NCBI RefSeq assembly: GCF_018397995.1
Contig: NZ_BBQH01000016.1
Location: forward strand, 124,001-188,000
Reading direction: 5' to 3'
DNA: 64,000 nucleotides
Source: Rhizomonospora bruguierae
GTDB taxonomy: Bacteria; Actinomycetota; Actinomycetes; Mycobacteriales; Micromonosporaceae
Position 1 is the first letter of the stretch. Each line of letters begins with the position of its first letter. Shown here piece after piece: positions 30,090-39,103 of the stretch. A model generated the notes under the pieces. It ran no database searches and was not told the origin of the DNA. It was given only the letters and a program-made list of their open reading frames with translations. The position numbers and the translations under genes are program-made.

Positions 30090-30802
30090 CGCACCACCCC
30101 GGTGAGAACGGCGAACGGCACGGCCAGATAGCCGCCGCAGAGCAGCACGGACAGGGCGAGGGCGAAGGCCCGGGCCCGCCGTTCCCCGCGGGAGGTCTGC
30201 TGGCCGAGCGTGCGCAGCGCGCTGTAGACGCCGTGCCGCAGGTGGAACCCGATCGCCACGACGGCGAGGCCGTAGAACAGCGTGACGTACCAGCGGCCCG
30301 GGGCGAAGTCCGCGACCACGGTGGCGTACGGGTTCGCCGGGTCGGCGACCGGGTTCAGGTGGCCGGTGGTCAGGTCGAGGATGTGGTAGATCACGAAGAG
30401 CACGATGATCACGCCGCCCCAGCGCATCGTGCGGGCCGCGTAGCTGCCCCGTACCGGCCTGCGGTGCGCATACCGGACCGGCCGCGCCCGGCGGGCGCGG
30501 AGCGTGAGCGCGGTCGCCGCCCAGATGTGCCCGCCGACCGCGAGCAGCAGCACCACCCGCTGGATCCACAGGTACGCGGTCTGCGGGAGCACCGGGTCGC
30601 CGAGTCGGCGCAGCCACTGGGCGTACTCGCCGAACGCGCTCGCCCCGGCGAACACCTTCAGGTTGCCGAGCATGTGGGCGACGAGGAACAGCACCAGGAG
30701 GATGCCGGTCGCCGCCATCACCACCTTCTGCCCCACGGTGGAGGGCCCTTTGGCCCTGGCGTTCTGGGCCGGGGTCGGTCTGGCTCGGGTCAGTAGCGCC
30801 AC
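30086..30802 (-). CDS. sdhC: Succinate dehydrogenase cytochrome b subunit
   Basis: 238 residues with five hydrophobic helices, the single membrane anchor of B-type succinate dehydrogenases. Heme-ligand histidines are visible in [42 protein letters not shown] and [15 protein letters not shown] took GTG 30802 ([13 protein letters not shown]) as start. TTGGAC and CACTCT lie correctly spaced just before it, so the mRNA may be leaderless. A frame beginning at ATG 30844 is the alternative. First gene of the operon, divergent from lysR. Confidence 0.9.
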
Positions 30803-30860
30803 GCACAGAGAGTGGCCCGGCCGGTCACAAGTCGTCCAATGCATGAAGGTCGCAGTGTTG

Positions 30861-30875
30861 ATAGCAGTAGGCTAT
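30861..30875. promoter_or_regulatory. LysR-type palindrome overlapping the lysR start codon
   Basis: ATAGC-AGTAG-GCTAT is a perfect 15-base dyad with the T-N11-A form typical of LysR-family sites. Its last two bases are the A and T of the lysR ATG. It lies 58 bases from the chosen sdhC start, so it can serve both genes. Confidence 0.6.
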
Positions 30876-31809
30876 GACGGTGCGCTTCCAGCAGCTCCGG
30901 TACTTCGTCGCCGTGGCGGAAACCCGGCATTTCACCCAAGCGGCGGCTCGCGTGGGCATCACGCAGCCGTCCCTCAGTAAGCAGATTCACAGCCTGGAGG
31001 CGGAGCTGGGCACCGCACTGTTCGAGCGGGTGCCCGGCGACACCGCGCTGACCGCCGCTGGCGAGGCACTCCTGCCGCTGGCCCGCCGGATCGTCGCCGA
31101 CGTGGAGACCGCCCGCCGGGAGGTGCAGGAACTCGTCGGGCTGCGCCGGGGGCGGGTCCGGCTGGGTGCCACCCCGAGCCTGTGCGTGTCGCTGGTCCCG
31201 CGGCTGCTGCGCCGGTACCACGACGCGTACCCCCGCATCGACCTGGTGGTGGAGGAGAGCGGCTCGAAGGATCTGATCCGCGCCCTGACCCGCGGCGAGC
31301 TTGACCTGGCGCTCGTGGTGGTCCCCGCCGACGGCGTGGACCCCGCGCTGCGGGCCGAGCCGATCCTGCGGGAGAGCCTCGTGGTCGCCTCGGTCGACCC
31401 CCTGCCGGACGCGCTGCCCGGTGCGCCCATCCCCATCACCGGCCTGCGGGGCCTACCGATGGTCATGTTCCGGACCGGCTACGACCTGCGCGACGCCACG
31501 CTGGAGGCGTGCCGGCGCGCCGGCTTCACCCCCCGACTGGCGGTCGAGGGCGGCGAGATGGACGCGGTGCTGAGTTTCGTCGAGGAGGGGCTCGGCGTGG
31601 CGCTGGTCCCCGGCATCGTGGTCGCCGGCCGCCCGCGCCTGCACGCGACGCCACTGGCGCCGCCCGGCATGTTCCGCACGATCGCGCTCGCGCACCGCCG
31701 CGAGGTGGTGCCCACCAACGCCGCGCAGGCACTGGCGGACACCCTGGCCGCCCTCCTCGCGCAGGTGCCGCTCCCGCCGGGGGTCGAACCGCTCCCGGCG
31801 GCCGGCTAA
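30874..31809 (+). CDS. LysR-family transcriptional regulator
   Basis: 311 residues. The N-terminal helix-turn-helix reads FQQLRYFVAVAETRHFTQAA, then ARVGITQPSLSKQIHSLEAE. The periplasmic-binding-protein-like effector domain follows (RVRLGATPSLCVSLVPRLLR). Its position divergent from sdhCAB, with a LysR-type palindrome between, makes it the likely regulator of succinate dehydrogenase expression and of itself. The inducer is not evident. Confidence 0.94.
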   Translation: MTVRFQQLRYFVAVAETRHFTQAAARVGITQPSLSKQIHSLEAELGTALFERVPGDTALTAAGEALLPLARRIVADVETARREVQELVGLRRGRVRLGATPSLCVSLVPRLLRRYHDAYPRIDLVVEESGSKDLIRALTRGELDLALVVVPADGVDPALRAEPILRESLVVASVDPLPDALPGAPIPITGLRGLPMVMFRTGYDLRDATLEACRRAGFTPRLAVEGGEMDAVLSFVEEGLGVALVPGIVVAGRPRLHATPLAPPGMFRTIALAHRREVVPTNAAQALADTLAALLAQVPLPPGVEPLPAAG

Positions 31810-31830
31810 CCGCCGCCTCCCGACCCCGGC

Positions 31831-32055
31831 TCAGCCGGCGGCGCGGATCTGGTCGGAGCCCTCGCGCTCCTGCTCGGCCTGCTCGTCGGCCGAGGGCTGC
31901 CCCGGCGCCTCGGGGCTGGGCCGGTGGACCTCCTCCTCGTTGCCGGCCAGCCCGGCCGCGCCGCTCTCCAGCACGTCCACCGGCAGGTTCTCGTCGGGGA
32001 CCGCGATCTCCTCGGCCTCGTCGTCCTCTCGCGTGTCCCTGTCCCGCGCGTCCAT
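31831..32055 (-). CDS. Small acidic protein, unknown
   Basis: 74 residues, very rich in Glu, Asp and Gln (DDEAEEIAVPDENLPVDVLE), likely disordered. The ATG at 32055 is preceded by GGGGGTG. No family recognised. Three other small charged proteins with good ribosome sites occur in this window. An upstream in-frame start at 32112 is possible but has no ribosome site. Confidence 0.55.
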   Translation of the reverse strand: MDARDRDTREDDEAEEIAVPDENLPVDVLESGAAGLAGNEEEVHRPSPEAPGQPSADEQAEQEREGSDQIRAAG

Positions 32056-32131
32056 CGGATCACCCCCATCGAGTCGGTCCTGCCCTGCGTTACCCAGTCC
32101 GTCCCCATCCACACCCGGCTACCGTCGGACC

Positions 32132-32764
32132 GTGAGCGCCTACCCGCCCTCGCCGTGGCGGCTGCGCGGCCAGCTGTACCTGTCGGTGTGGCTGGTACCC
32201 GCGGCCGCGCTGCGCCCGCTGCCGCCGGAGCTGGCGGCCACCCACCACCCGGTCGTGCTCGGCGGCCGGGCCGTCGTGGGCGCCGCCTGGGTCCGGTACG
32301 GGCCGGGCGGGGTGCTCGAGTACCGCGAGTTGCTTTCGGCGGTCCTGGTCCGCGCGGGTGCCCGGCCGGCGGCGAGCATTGTGGACATCTGGGTCGACAG
32401 CGACGCGTCCCTGGCCGGGGGGCGCGAGCTGTGGGGGATACCCAAGCGGAGGGCCGCGTTCGGGTTCATCCCCGATCCGCCCGCCGCCGCCCTCGATCTG
32501 ACCGCGCACGACGGCGACGGCCCGCTGGCCGCGGCGTCCGTCGACGTCGGGCGGGGCCTGCCGCTCCGCCTGCCATTCCGGTTCCCGGTCGTCCAGGCGC
32601 GGTCGGGGCACCCGCTGGCCACCCCGGTACGGGGCAGTACCCGCGCCCGCCTGGCCCGGTCGCGCTGGCAACCGGAGCCGTCCGGCCGGTTGGGGTACCT
32701 CGCGGGCCGCCGGCCCCTGCTCACCCTGGCGCTCACCGACTTCCGCATGACGGTCGGCCGCTGA
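32132..32764 (+). CDS. Acetoacetate decarboxylase-fold protein
   Basis: 210 residues. GGRELWGIPKRRAAFGF contains the block around the Schiff-base lysine of acetoacetate decarboxylase (LWGIPK), and YRELLSAVLVRAG matches the conserved strand before it. The protein is shorter than the classic enzyme (about 245) and belongs to the broad ADC-like family, whose actinobacterial members have unknown substrates. GTG start. The gene precedes the phosphoesterase by 87 bases on the same strand. Confidence 0.8.
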   Translation: MSAYPPSPWRLRGQLYLSVWLVPAAALRPLPPELAATHHPVVLGGRAVVGAAWVRYGPGGVLEYRELLSAVLVRAGARPAASIVDIWVDSDASLAGGRELWGIPKRRAAFGFIPDPPAAALDLTAHDGDGPLAAASVDVGRGLPLRLPFRFPVVQARSGHPLATPVRGSTRARLARSRWQPEPSGRLGYLAGRRPLLTLALTDFRMTVGR

Positions 32765-32851
32765 GGTCGCGGCCCGGCGGGATCACCGGGCGGAGCGGGC
32801 CGGACCGGGTTCCGCCGCAGGTGGCCGCGCGGCGCGGGTAGAGTCCGGCCA

Positions 32852-33700
32852 GTGACAAGATCGGGGCCCGCGCTGTACGCGGTGTCCGACGTCCACGGCC
32901 ACCGGGCGCAGTTGCGCGAGGCGCTGCGGGAGGCGGGGCTGGTCGACGGGGCCGGCCACTGGTCCGGGGGCGACGCCCGGCTGTGGTTCCTCGGCGACTA
33001 CGTGGACCGGGGGCCGGACGGCATCGGGGTCATCGACGACGTGCGCGCCCTCGCCCGGGAGGCGGCCGCGGCCGGCGGGGCGGTCGGCGCGCTGCTGGGC
33101 AACCACGAGGTGGTCATGCTGGCGGCGCGCCGCTTCGGTGCCGCGGACGTGCCCGGCTGGAACCGCCCCGGCGGCTTCCGGACCACCCGCAACCGCTACG
33201 GCGGCCGGCTGCGGGACATGCATGCGCTGACGCCCGAGCACGAGCGGTGGATCGAGGGACTACCGGCGGTCGCGGTGGTTGACGGATTTCTGTTGGTGCA
33301 CGCGGACACACCCCGCTACCTGGAGATCGGCGACACCGTCGAGGCGGTCAACCGGGCCGTCGCGGCGGACCTGACCAGCCCGGACGCGCAGCGCTGGCGC
33401 CTGCTGGCCAGCCGGCTGAACGCCCGCGCCGGCTTCCGCGCCGCGGACCCGCCCGGCCCGGACGACGCCGTGGCGCGGATGCTCGGCGCGTTCGGCGCGC
33501 GGGTGCTGGTACACGGGCACAGCACGCTGCCGGGCCAGTTCGGGGTGCCGCCGAGCCAGGTGCGCGAGCCGCTCCGGTACGCCGGCGCGCGGGTGCTGGC
33601 CATCGACGGCGGCGCCTACGAGGGCGGCCGGATCCTGGTCGCGGAGCTGTCCTCAGGTGGCCTGGAGGCCGGTGCGGTGCAGGGGTCCCCACTCGGGTGA
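32852..33700 (+). CDS. Calcineurin-like metallophosphoesterase
   Basis: 282 residues. All metal motifs are present in order: SDVHGH (D-x-H), GDYVDRG, GNHE, a later His in LLVHADTP and LVHGHST (GHxH-type). This matches PrpE/ApaH-like protein phosphatases or symmetric Ap4A hydrolases. Two metals should be bound and phosphate esters hydrolysed. GTG start. The end overlaps the convergent DUF6098 gene by 48 bases. Confidence 0.92.
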   Translation: MTRSGPALYAVSDVHGHRAQLREALREAGLVDGAGHWSGGDARLWFLGDYVDRGPDGIGVIDDVRALAREAAAAGGAVGALLGNHEVVMLAARRFGAADVPGWNRPGGFRTTRNRYGGRLRDMHALTPEHERWIEGLPAVAVVDGFLLVHADTPRYLEIGDTVEAVNRAVAADLTSPDAQRWRLLASRLNARAGFRAADPPGPDDAVARMLGAFGARVLVHGHSTLPGQFGVPPSQVREPLRYAGARVLAIDGGAYEGGRILVAELSSGGLEAGAVQGSPLG

Positions 33701-34120
33701 GCGCTGCTCCCGGACCACCTTCTCGCACTGCCGCAGCGCCTCGTCGGAGACCCAGGCGATCGGCCGGCGGCAGACCACCAGCGGCTCGTTGTCCGGGCCG
33801 CGGCCGCACTCCTCGCCGACCAGCGCCCACGGGCGCACGGCGGGGCCGTGCAGGTCGCGCATGTGCCGGTAGTCGTAGAGGCGGCGGGCCACCCACAGCC
33901 GGGTGGAGCGCCCGCCCCACCACGGCTCCACCCGCAGCGAGTTGGCGGACAGGCCGGGCAGTTCGATGCCGGTGAGCGCGTCCCGGCTGCGCTGGTCCGT
34001 GTTCAGCCCGTCCGGCAGGTCCACCTCGGGTCCGCGGGACCACCGCACGTACAGTTCCGCGCCGCGGTCGTCGCGGTCGAGGAGGGCGGCCAACTGGGCC
34101 AGGTCGTCGATCGTGGGCAT
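33653..34120 (-). CDS. DUF6098 family protein
   Basis: 155 residues. GAELYVRWSRGPEVDL, LTGIELPGLSANSLRVEPWW, TRLWVARRLYDYRHM and GRGPDNEPLV are the conserved blocks of DUF6098, an actinobacterial family without known function that is rich in Trp and Arg. ATG 34120 gives the family N terminus. The last 48 bases run opposite the phosphoesterase gene, so antisense interplay between the two mRNAs is possible. Confidence 0.85.
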   Translation of the reverse strand: MPTIDDLAQLAALLDRDDRGAELYVRWSRGPEVDLPDGLNTDQRSRDALTGIELPGLSANSLRVEPWWGGRSTRLWVARRLYDYRHMRDLHGPAVRPWALVGEECGRGPDNEPLVVCRRPIAWVSDEALRQCEKVVREQRSPEWGPLHRTGLQAT

Positions 34121-34193
34121 CGGCACGCGGCCCTTATTGCCCACTTCGACCCGGATCATTCGGCCCGGCCGCGCGGTGTGCCATGCTGGGCCG

Positions 34194-34622
34194 GTGACCA
34201 GCACCGCCGACCTCGTCCGGCTGCGGCAGGCCCGGGACCGGATCGACCGCGAGTACGCCCAGCCGCTCGACGTCCCGGCCCTGGCCCACGGCGCGCTGAT
34301 GTCGGAGGGGCACTTCTCCCGACGCTTCAAGGAGGCGTTCGGCGAGACCCCGTACAGCTACCTGATGACGCGGCGGATCGAGCGGGCCAAGGCGCTGCTG
34401 CGCCGGGGCGACCTCAGCGTCACCGAGATCTGCTTCGCCGTCGGCTGTACCTCGCTGGGCTCGTTCAGCAGCCGGTTCACCGAACTGGTCGGGGAGAGCC
34501 CGAGCGCGTACCGGGCCCGCGACCACGGCCCCGGGGCGGCGATCCCGGCCTGCTTCGCCAAGATCTTCACCCGGCCGGTCAGGAATCGAGAAGCCGGGCC
34601 CGCCGCCCGCGGCATAGCGTGA
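34194..34622 (+). CDS. AraC-family regulator, DNA-binding domain only
   Basis: 142 residues, about the size of the DNA-binding half alone. Two helix-turn-helix motifs: LDVPALAHGALMSEGHFSRR, and LSVTEICFAVGCTSLGSFSS followed by RFTELVGESPSAYR. No sensor domain is attached. It is followed after 5 bases by a VOC-family gene, a common pairing in actinomycetes in which the regulator controls the VOC protein. GTG start at 34194. Confidence 0.92.
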   Translation: MTSTADLVRLRQARDRIDREYAQPLDVPALAHGALMSEGHFSRRFKEAFGETPYSYLMTRRIERAKALLRRGDLSVTEICFAVGCTSLGSFSSRFTELVGESPSAYRARDHGPGAAIPACFAKIFTRPVRNREAGPAARGIA

Positions 34623-34627
34623 ACCGC

Positions 34628-35044
34628 ATGGACATCAGGATCTCGCACACCTTCATCGCCGTCGACGACCACGACAAGGCGCTGGCCTTCTACCGGGACG
34701 TGCTCGGCATGGAGGTCCGCAACGACGTCTCGTTCGAGGGCCTGCGGTGGCTGTCGGTCGGGCCGAAGAACCAGCCGGACATCGACATCGTGCTCGAACC
34801 GCCGGCCGCCGACCCGAACACCTCACCCGCGGACAAGCGGGCCCTGACCGACCTGCTGCACAAGGGCCTGCTGCGCGCCGTCAACTTCACCACGGACGAC
34901 TGCGACGCCACCTTCGAACGCGTCCGCGCGTCCGGCGCCGAGGTGATCCAGGAGCCGATGGACCAGCCGTACGGCGTGCGCGACTGCGCCTTCCGCGACC
35001 CGGCCGGGAACATGCTCCGCTTCAACCAGGCGCGGAAGAAGTAG
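34628..35044 (+). CDS. VOC (glyoxalase/bleomycin resistance) family protein
   Basis: 138 residues, a single VOC module pair. SHTFIAVDDHDKALAFYRDV opens the first beta-alpha-beta-beta-beta unit, and VNFTTDDCDATFERVRASGA, then PYGVRDCAFRDPAGNMLRF, the second, with metal-ligand positions His8 and the late Asp/Asn region. Members isomerise, cleave or bind small molecules or antibiotics. Co-transcribed with the AraC-type gene. Specific role unknown. Confidence 0.92.
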   Translation: MDIRISHTFIAVDDHDKALAFYRDVLGMEVRNDVSFEGLRWLSVGPKNQPDIDIVLEPPAADPNTSPADKRALTDLLHKGLLRAVNFTTDDCDATFERVRASGAEVIQEPMDQPYGVRDCAFRDPAGNMLRFNQARKK

Positions 35045-35074
35045 CTCCCGGCCCGCCGGCCGCGGCCCCACGGG

Positions 35075-38000
35075 TCAGCCCGCGAGGTGACCCCACCGCT
35101 CGGCCAACTCGGGCCAGGTGCCCTGGGCCACGGCCGCGCCGCCCAGGAGCACCACGACCCGGTCCGCCTGGGCCAGCGCGGCCCGCTTGGACGTCGAGCC
35201 GACCACCGTCACGCCGTGCGCGCGCAGCGCCCGCCACAGCTCCAGCTCCGTCGTGACGTCCAGGGCGGACGACACGTCGTCGGCGATCAGCAGTTCCGTG
35301 CGCGGTGCCAGCGCCCGGGCCAGGGCCAGCCGCTGGAGCTGACCGCCGGACAGCCGGGTGCCCTTGTGCCCGATCAGCAGGCCCAGCCCGCCGCCGGCCG
35401 CGGCCAGGTCGTGGTCCAGCTGCGCGGTGGAGATTGCGCTGGCCGCGTCCACCTCGTGGCCCAGCCGGATGTTGTCCGCCACCGTGCCGGACAGCACCCG
35501 GGGCAACTGGGCCACGTAGCCGACCTGGTTCGGCCGCAGGAACAGCTCCGGCTCGGTGATCTCCTGGTCGTTCCAGCGCAGCGCGCCCCGGTGGTGCACG
35601 ATGCCGGCCAGCGCCCGCAGCAGCGACGACTTGCCGGCGCCCACCGGGCCGACGACCAGCACCAGCTCACCCCGGCGCACGGTCAGGTCGACCCCGCGGA
35701 CGCCGAGTGTGCCGTCCTCGTGCACGGCGGTGAACCCGGAAAGCTCCAGCCGGCGCAGCGGGTGCCGCGGCGCGGCCTCCGCCACCGGTGCGGTACCGGC
35801 GCAGATGTCCACCGCCGGGACGGCCGACGAGTACGCCCCGACCCCGGTCATCGCCACCGTGCGCCGGGTCCACACCCGGGCCGAGGGGAACTGCGACACC
35901 AGCGACGCCGTGGTCCAGGCGAACCACCGCGCGGCGCCGAGCGTCGACACGATCACCAGGGTCGCGCCGGCGCTGAGCTGGCCGTTCAGGTAGAGCGCCC
36001 AGGCGACCAGCGGCAGCAGCCCGCTGGCGATCGACGGGGTGGACCGCGCCCAGACCTGGATGGCGATCTCCCGGCGCTGCCGGTCGCTGCGCTGCGCGTC
36101 GAGCCGGGCCAGGTGGGCCAGGACCGGGCGGGTGGCGCCGGCCAGCTTCACGCTGCGGGCCGCCGACAGCGATGAGACCAGCGCGGTCGCGAACGCCGCC
36201 CGGGCCGCGACCGTGCGCCGGGCCGCCCCGGCCAGCAGCGGGCCGAACAGGGTGGCCGCGGCGCCGGAGAGCGCCATCGTGCCGAGGAAGAACAGCGCCG
36301 GCACGACGGAGCCGGTCACCGCGGTCATCCCGACCACGATCAGCGCGCAGATCAACTGGTCGATGAGGTTGTCGGCGAGGATCACCACCCGTTCGGTGTC
36401 GCCGCCCTGGGCGACCACCTCCGCCGGGGTGTGCCCGCTGACCCGGCGCGGGCCGGTCTGCCCGTGCACCAGGCGCAGGCTGATCCGCAGCATCTGCCGG
36501 ACCCACCACTCGGGGAACCAGCGCCCGGCGAAGTAGGACACCGGCGCGGTCAGCAGCAGCGCGGCGACGATGCCGGCCGCCGGCCAGAACAGCCCACCGA
36601 CCCCGTCCACCAGGTGCGCCCACAGCCATGGCAGCACCGAGCCGTCCAGGCCGAACAGCGCCATCACCATGAACACGCCGACCGCGCCGAGCCCGTACCG
36701 GGGGTCGTTGGTGGCCAGGCGCAGGATCTCGCGCATGGTTCGGGCGGGCGGCGGCGGGGGCAGCGGCGGCGGGTCCGCCTTCGGCGGCGCGGTCTGCTCG
36801 ACGGTGCGCCGCGCCGCCGGTGCGCTCCACCCGGCGCCGTCCTCCGGCAGCAACCGGCCGGCCGCCCCGCCGGCCGCCCGGCCGCCGGCGGCGGTCTCCC
36901 CGCCCCCGGCGCCGACCGCGACGGCCACCGCGCTGCTCTCGGTCAGTCCCGCGTTCCCGGCCACCGTGCTGCCCTCGGTGAAGACATTGTCGCCGGCGAG
37001 AGCGTCGCTCGGGGCGAGAATGGTGCGGGTGCCGTCGCCGGCACCGGCGTTGCTGCTGGCGAGCAGGCCGGCGAAGCGCTTGGAGCCGGCCAGCGGGCCG
37101 GCCTCCACGACCTCGCCGTCGGTGAGCACGACCACCTCGTCGCAGCCGCGCACCGACGAGAGCCGGTGCGCGATGACGATGCCGATCCGGTCCCGCAGCA
37201 GCCGTTCGGTGGCCCGCTGCACCCGCGCCTCCGTGACCGGGTCCATCCGGGCGGTGGCCTCGTCGAGGATCACCACGTGCGGGTCCCGAACCAGGATCCG
37301 GGCGAACGCGACGAGCTGCTCCTGGCCCGCCGAGAGCACGTGGCCGCCCTCGCCGAGCCGGGTGTCCATGCCCGCCGGCAGGTCGGCCACCCACGACTCC
37401 AGGCCCAGCTCCCGCACCGCGCGGGCGGCCGGCGCCAGCAGGTCCGGGTCGAACAGGGCGATGTTCTCCGCCACCGTGCCGGCGAGGATCTCGGTGCGCT
37501 GCGGCACCACGGCGACCCACCGGCGCAGCGCCTCCACGTCCACGTCGAGCAGGTCCGTGCCGCCGACGAAGACCGTGCCGCGCGGCACGTCCACCGCCCG
37601 GGTCAGCACCTTGGCCAGCGTGGACTTGCCCGAGCCGGTGCGCCCGATCAGCGCGTACGACCGGCCCCGGGTGAACGTCAGGCGCACGTCGCGCAGCGCC
37701 GGGGCACGGTCGTCGTCCGCCCCCGCGGCGTACCGGAACGTCAGGCCCCGGATGGCGACGTCACCGCCGCCGGGCGGGACGCCGCCGCTGGGCTCCTGCT
37801 TCGAGTCCCGCAGCAGCAGGATGCGGCCCCAGGCGCCCAGCGCGTACTGAAGCTCGGGAACCATCCGGCTGACGTGCTCGACCGTGCCGCCGAAGCCCAG
37901 CGCCAGCAGCCAGATCGCGGTCAGCCGGGCGCCGTCCACCCGGCCGACCGCCAGCGCCCAGACGCCGCCGAGCACCACCGCGGCGATGCCCACCCGGGTC

Positions 38001-38713
38001 ACGCAGGACGCCGCCGTGGTGACCCGCGCCGACATCGCCCAGACCCGGCGGCCCCGCTCCAGCACCCGGCTCGCCCGGCGCGCGTACAGCCGCAGCACGT
38101 ACGGCCGGGCCAGGCTGGTGCGCACGTCGTCCTGGCCGTGGATGGACTCCTCCATCACCGCGGCCAGGTCCGACCAGGCCTCCTCCTCGCCCATCCGGGC
38201 GGGGCCGATCCGGCCGGCGGGCTTGCGCAGGACGGCGCCGAGGAACACGGCCAGCCCGAGCATGGTCACGCCGGCGGGCCACCACACGATCAGCGCCGCG
38301 CCGATGGACAGCCCGCCCGCGGCCACCGCCTGGGCGATCCGCACACCGTGCCCGCGCAGCTCCGAACCGACCTGGTACACGTCGCCGTCGATCCGGTCGA
38401 GCAACTCGCCGACCGGTGTCGTCTCCAGCGTCGGCAGGTCCTGCCCGAGCGCCACCCGGCACAGCCGGCGCCGCACGTCGGCCGTCCAGTCGGCGGTGAG
38501 CCGGGCGGCGATCAACCCGACCACGAGATCGGTCAGCACGGCGGCCGCCGCCGCCGCGCACAGCGCGAGGAACAGCGGCACGGAACGATGGAGCAGCACC
38601 GGACCGGCCAGCGCCGCCCCGGCCGCCTGCCCGCCGGCACCGAGCACGATCAACAGGCCGAGCAGCGCGGTACGGCGCGGCGAGGCGGTCCACAGGTCGC
38701 GGAGCAGGCGCAT
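35075..38713 (-). CDS. Fused two-half ABC exporter with a degenerate second ATPase
   Basis: 1,212 residues containing two exporter halves (membrane domain plus nucleotide domain, twice), normally separate proteins. First ATPase: GRTGSGKST (about 357-365), signature LSAGQEQLVAFAR, Walker B VVILDEATARMD with catalytic Glu485, switch IAHRLSS. Second: GPVGAGKSS (about 1022-1030), intact LSGGQLQRLALAR, but Walker B is LLIADDVSSALD (Asp for Glu) and the switch histidine is missing (VVGSTSK). A Gly/Ala/Pro-rich linker of about 120 residues joins the halves. ATG 38713 chosen; TTG 38728 is possible. Substrate unknown. Confidence 0.92.
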   Translation of the reverse strand: MRLLRDLWTASPRRTALLGLLIVLGAGGQAAGAALAGPVLLHRSVPLFLALCAAAAAAVLTDLVVGLIAARLTADWTADVRRRLCRVALGQDLPTLETTPVGELLDRIDGDVYQVGSELRGHGVRIAQAVAAGGLSIGAALIVWWPAGVTMLGLAVFLGAVLRKPAGRIGPARMGEEEAWSDLAAVMEESIHGQDDVRTSLARPYVLRLYARRASRVLERGRRVWAMSARVTTAASCVTRVGIAAVVLGGVWALAVGRVDGARLTAIWLLALGFGGTVEHVSRMVPELQYALGAWGRILLLRDSKQEPSGGVPPGGGDVAIRGLTFRYAAGADDDRAPALRDVRLTFTRGRSYALIGRTGSGKSTLAKVLTRAVDVPRGTVFVGGTDLLDVDVEALRRWVAVVPQRTEILAGTVAENIALFDPDLLAPAARAVRELGLESWVADLPAGMDTRLGEGGHVLSAGQEQLVAFARILVRDPHVVILDEATARMDPVTEARVQRATERLLRDRIGIVIAHRLSSVRGCDEVVVLTDGEVVEAGPLAGSKRFAGLLASSNAGAGDGTRTILAPSDALAGDNVFTEGSTVAGNAGLTESSAVAVAVGAGGGETAAGGRAAGGAAGRLLPEDGAGWSAPAARRTVEQTAPPKADPPPLPPPPPARTMREILRLATNDPRYGLGAVGVFMVMALFGLDGSVLPWLWAHLVDGVGGLFWPAAGIVAALLLTAPVSYFAGRWFPEWWVRQMLRISLRLVHGQTGPRRVSGHTPAEVVAQGGDTERVVILADNLIDQLICALIVVGMTAVTGSVVPALFFLGTMALSGAAATLFGPLLAGAARRTVAARAAFATALVSSLSAARSVKLAGATRPVLAHLARLDAQRSDRQRREIAIQVWARSTPSIASGLLPLVAWALYLNGQLSAGATLVIVSTLGAARWFAWTTASLVSQFPSARVWTRRTVAMTGVGAYSSAVPAVDICAGTAPVAEAAPRHPLRRLELSGFTAVHEDGTLGVRGVDLTVRRGELVLVVGPVGAGKSSLLRALAGIVHHRGALRWNDQEITEPELFLRPNQVGYVAQLPRVLSGTVADNIRLGHEVDAASAISTAQLDHDLAAAGGGLGLLIGHKGTRLSGGQLQRLALARALAPRTELLIADDVSSALDVTTELELWRALRAHGVTVVGSTSKRAALAQADRVVVLLGGAAVAQGTWPELAERWGHLAG

Positions 38714-38857
38714 CGGGAGGGTGTCCAATCACTGGCGGTGTCTCAGCCTGACCCGGACCTGCCGTCCGGCTCAACGCAATTAGCGCACCCACCCCGGACA
38801 CTCTCGGCCGCTTGCGGGCCGGGGTGCGGGTGGGACTGACACGTCCGCGAGCCCGGG

Positions 38858-39103
38858 TCAGCCCTCCGTCTGCTCCTCGGGTCCCGGATTCTCGGGGGGC
38901 TCCGACGTGCCCGGCGGCTCGGCCCCGTCCTCCTCGTCGTCATGTACCTCGGTGATCGCCCCGGGGACCGCGTACGGCCCACCGCCGGACGAGCCGATGT
39001 GCGGGCGGGGCCGCCCCGGCGGTGGGTGCGGGTTCGCGGCGTCGACCGCTTCCTCCGGCGGTTCGGCGGAGCGGGGGTCGCGGTCGCCGGCGTCACCGGG
39101 CAT
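38858..39103 (-). CDS. Small acidic proline-rich protein, unknown
   Basis: 81 residues rich in Pro, Glu and Asp ([20 protein letters not shown]), probably disordered. GAGGAG 7 bases before the ATG is one of the best ribosome sites in the window, so I believe it is translated. Its start overlaps the end of the upstream YkgJ/pentapeptide gene by 11 bases, suggesting coupling. No family recognised. Confidence 0.6.
   Translation of the reverse strand: MPGDAGDRDPRSAEPPEEAVDAANPHPPPGRPRPHIGSSGGGPYAVPGAITEVHDDEEDGAEPPGTSEPPENPGPEEQTEG

Noticed and set aside
31831-32112. Longer form of the small acidic protein starting at 32112
   Set aside because: The ATG at 32055 has the GGGGGTG ribosome site; the longer form has none and would overlap the ADC-like gene's upstream region.
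36431-38839. 802-codon rightward frame opposite the fused ABC exporter
   Set aside because: Antisense artefact of GC-rich coding DNA; it has no ribosome site and no recognisable domain.
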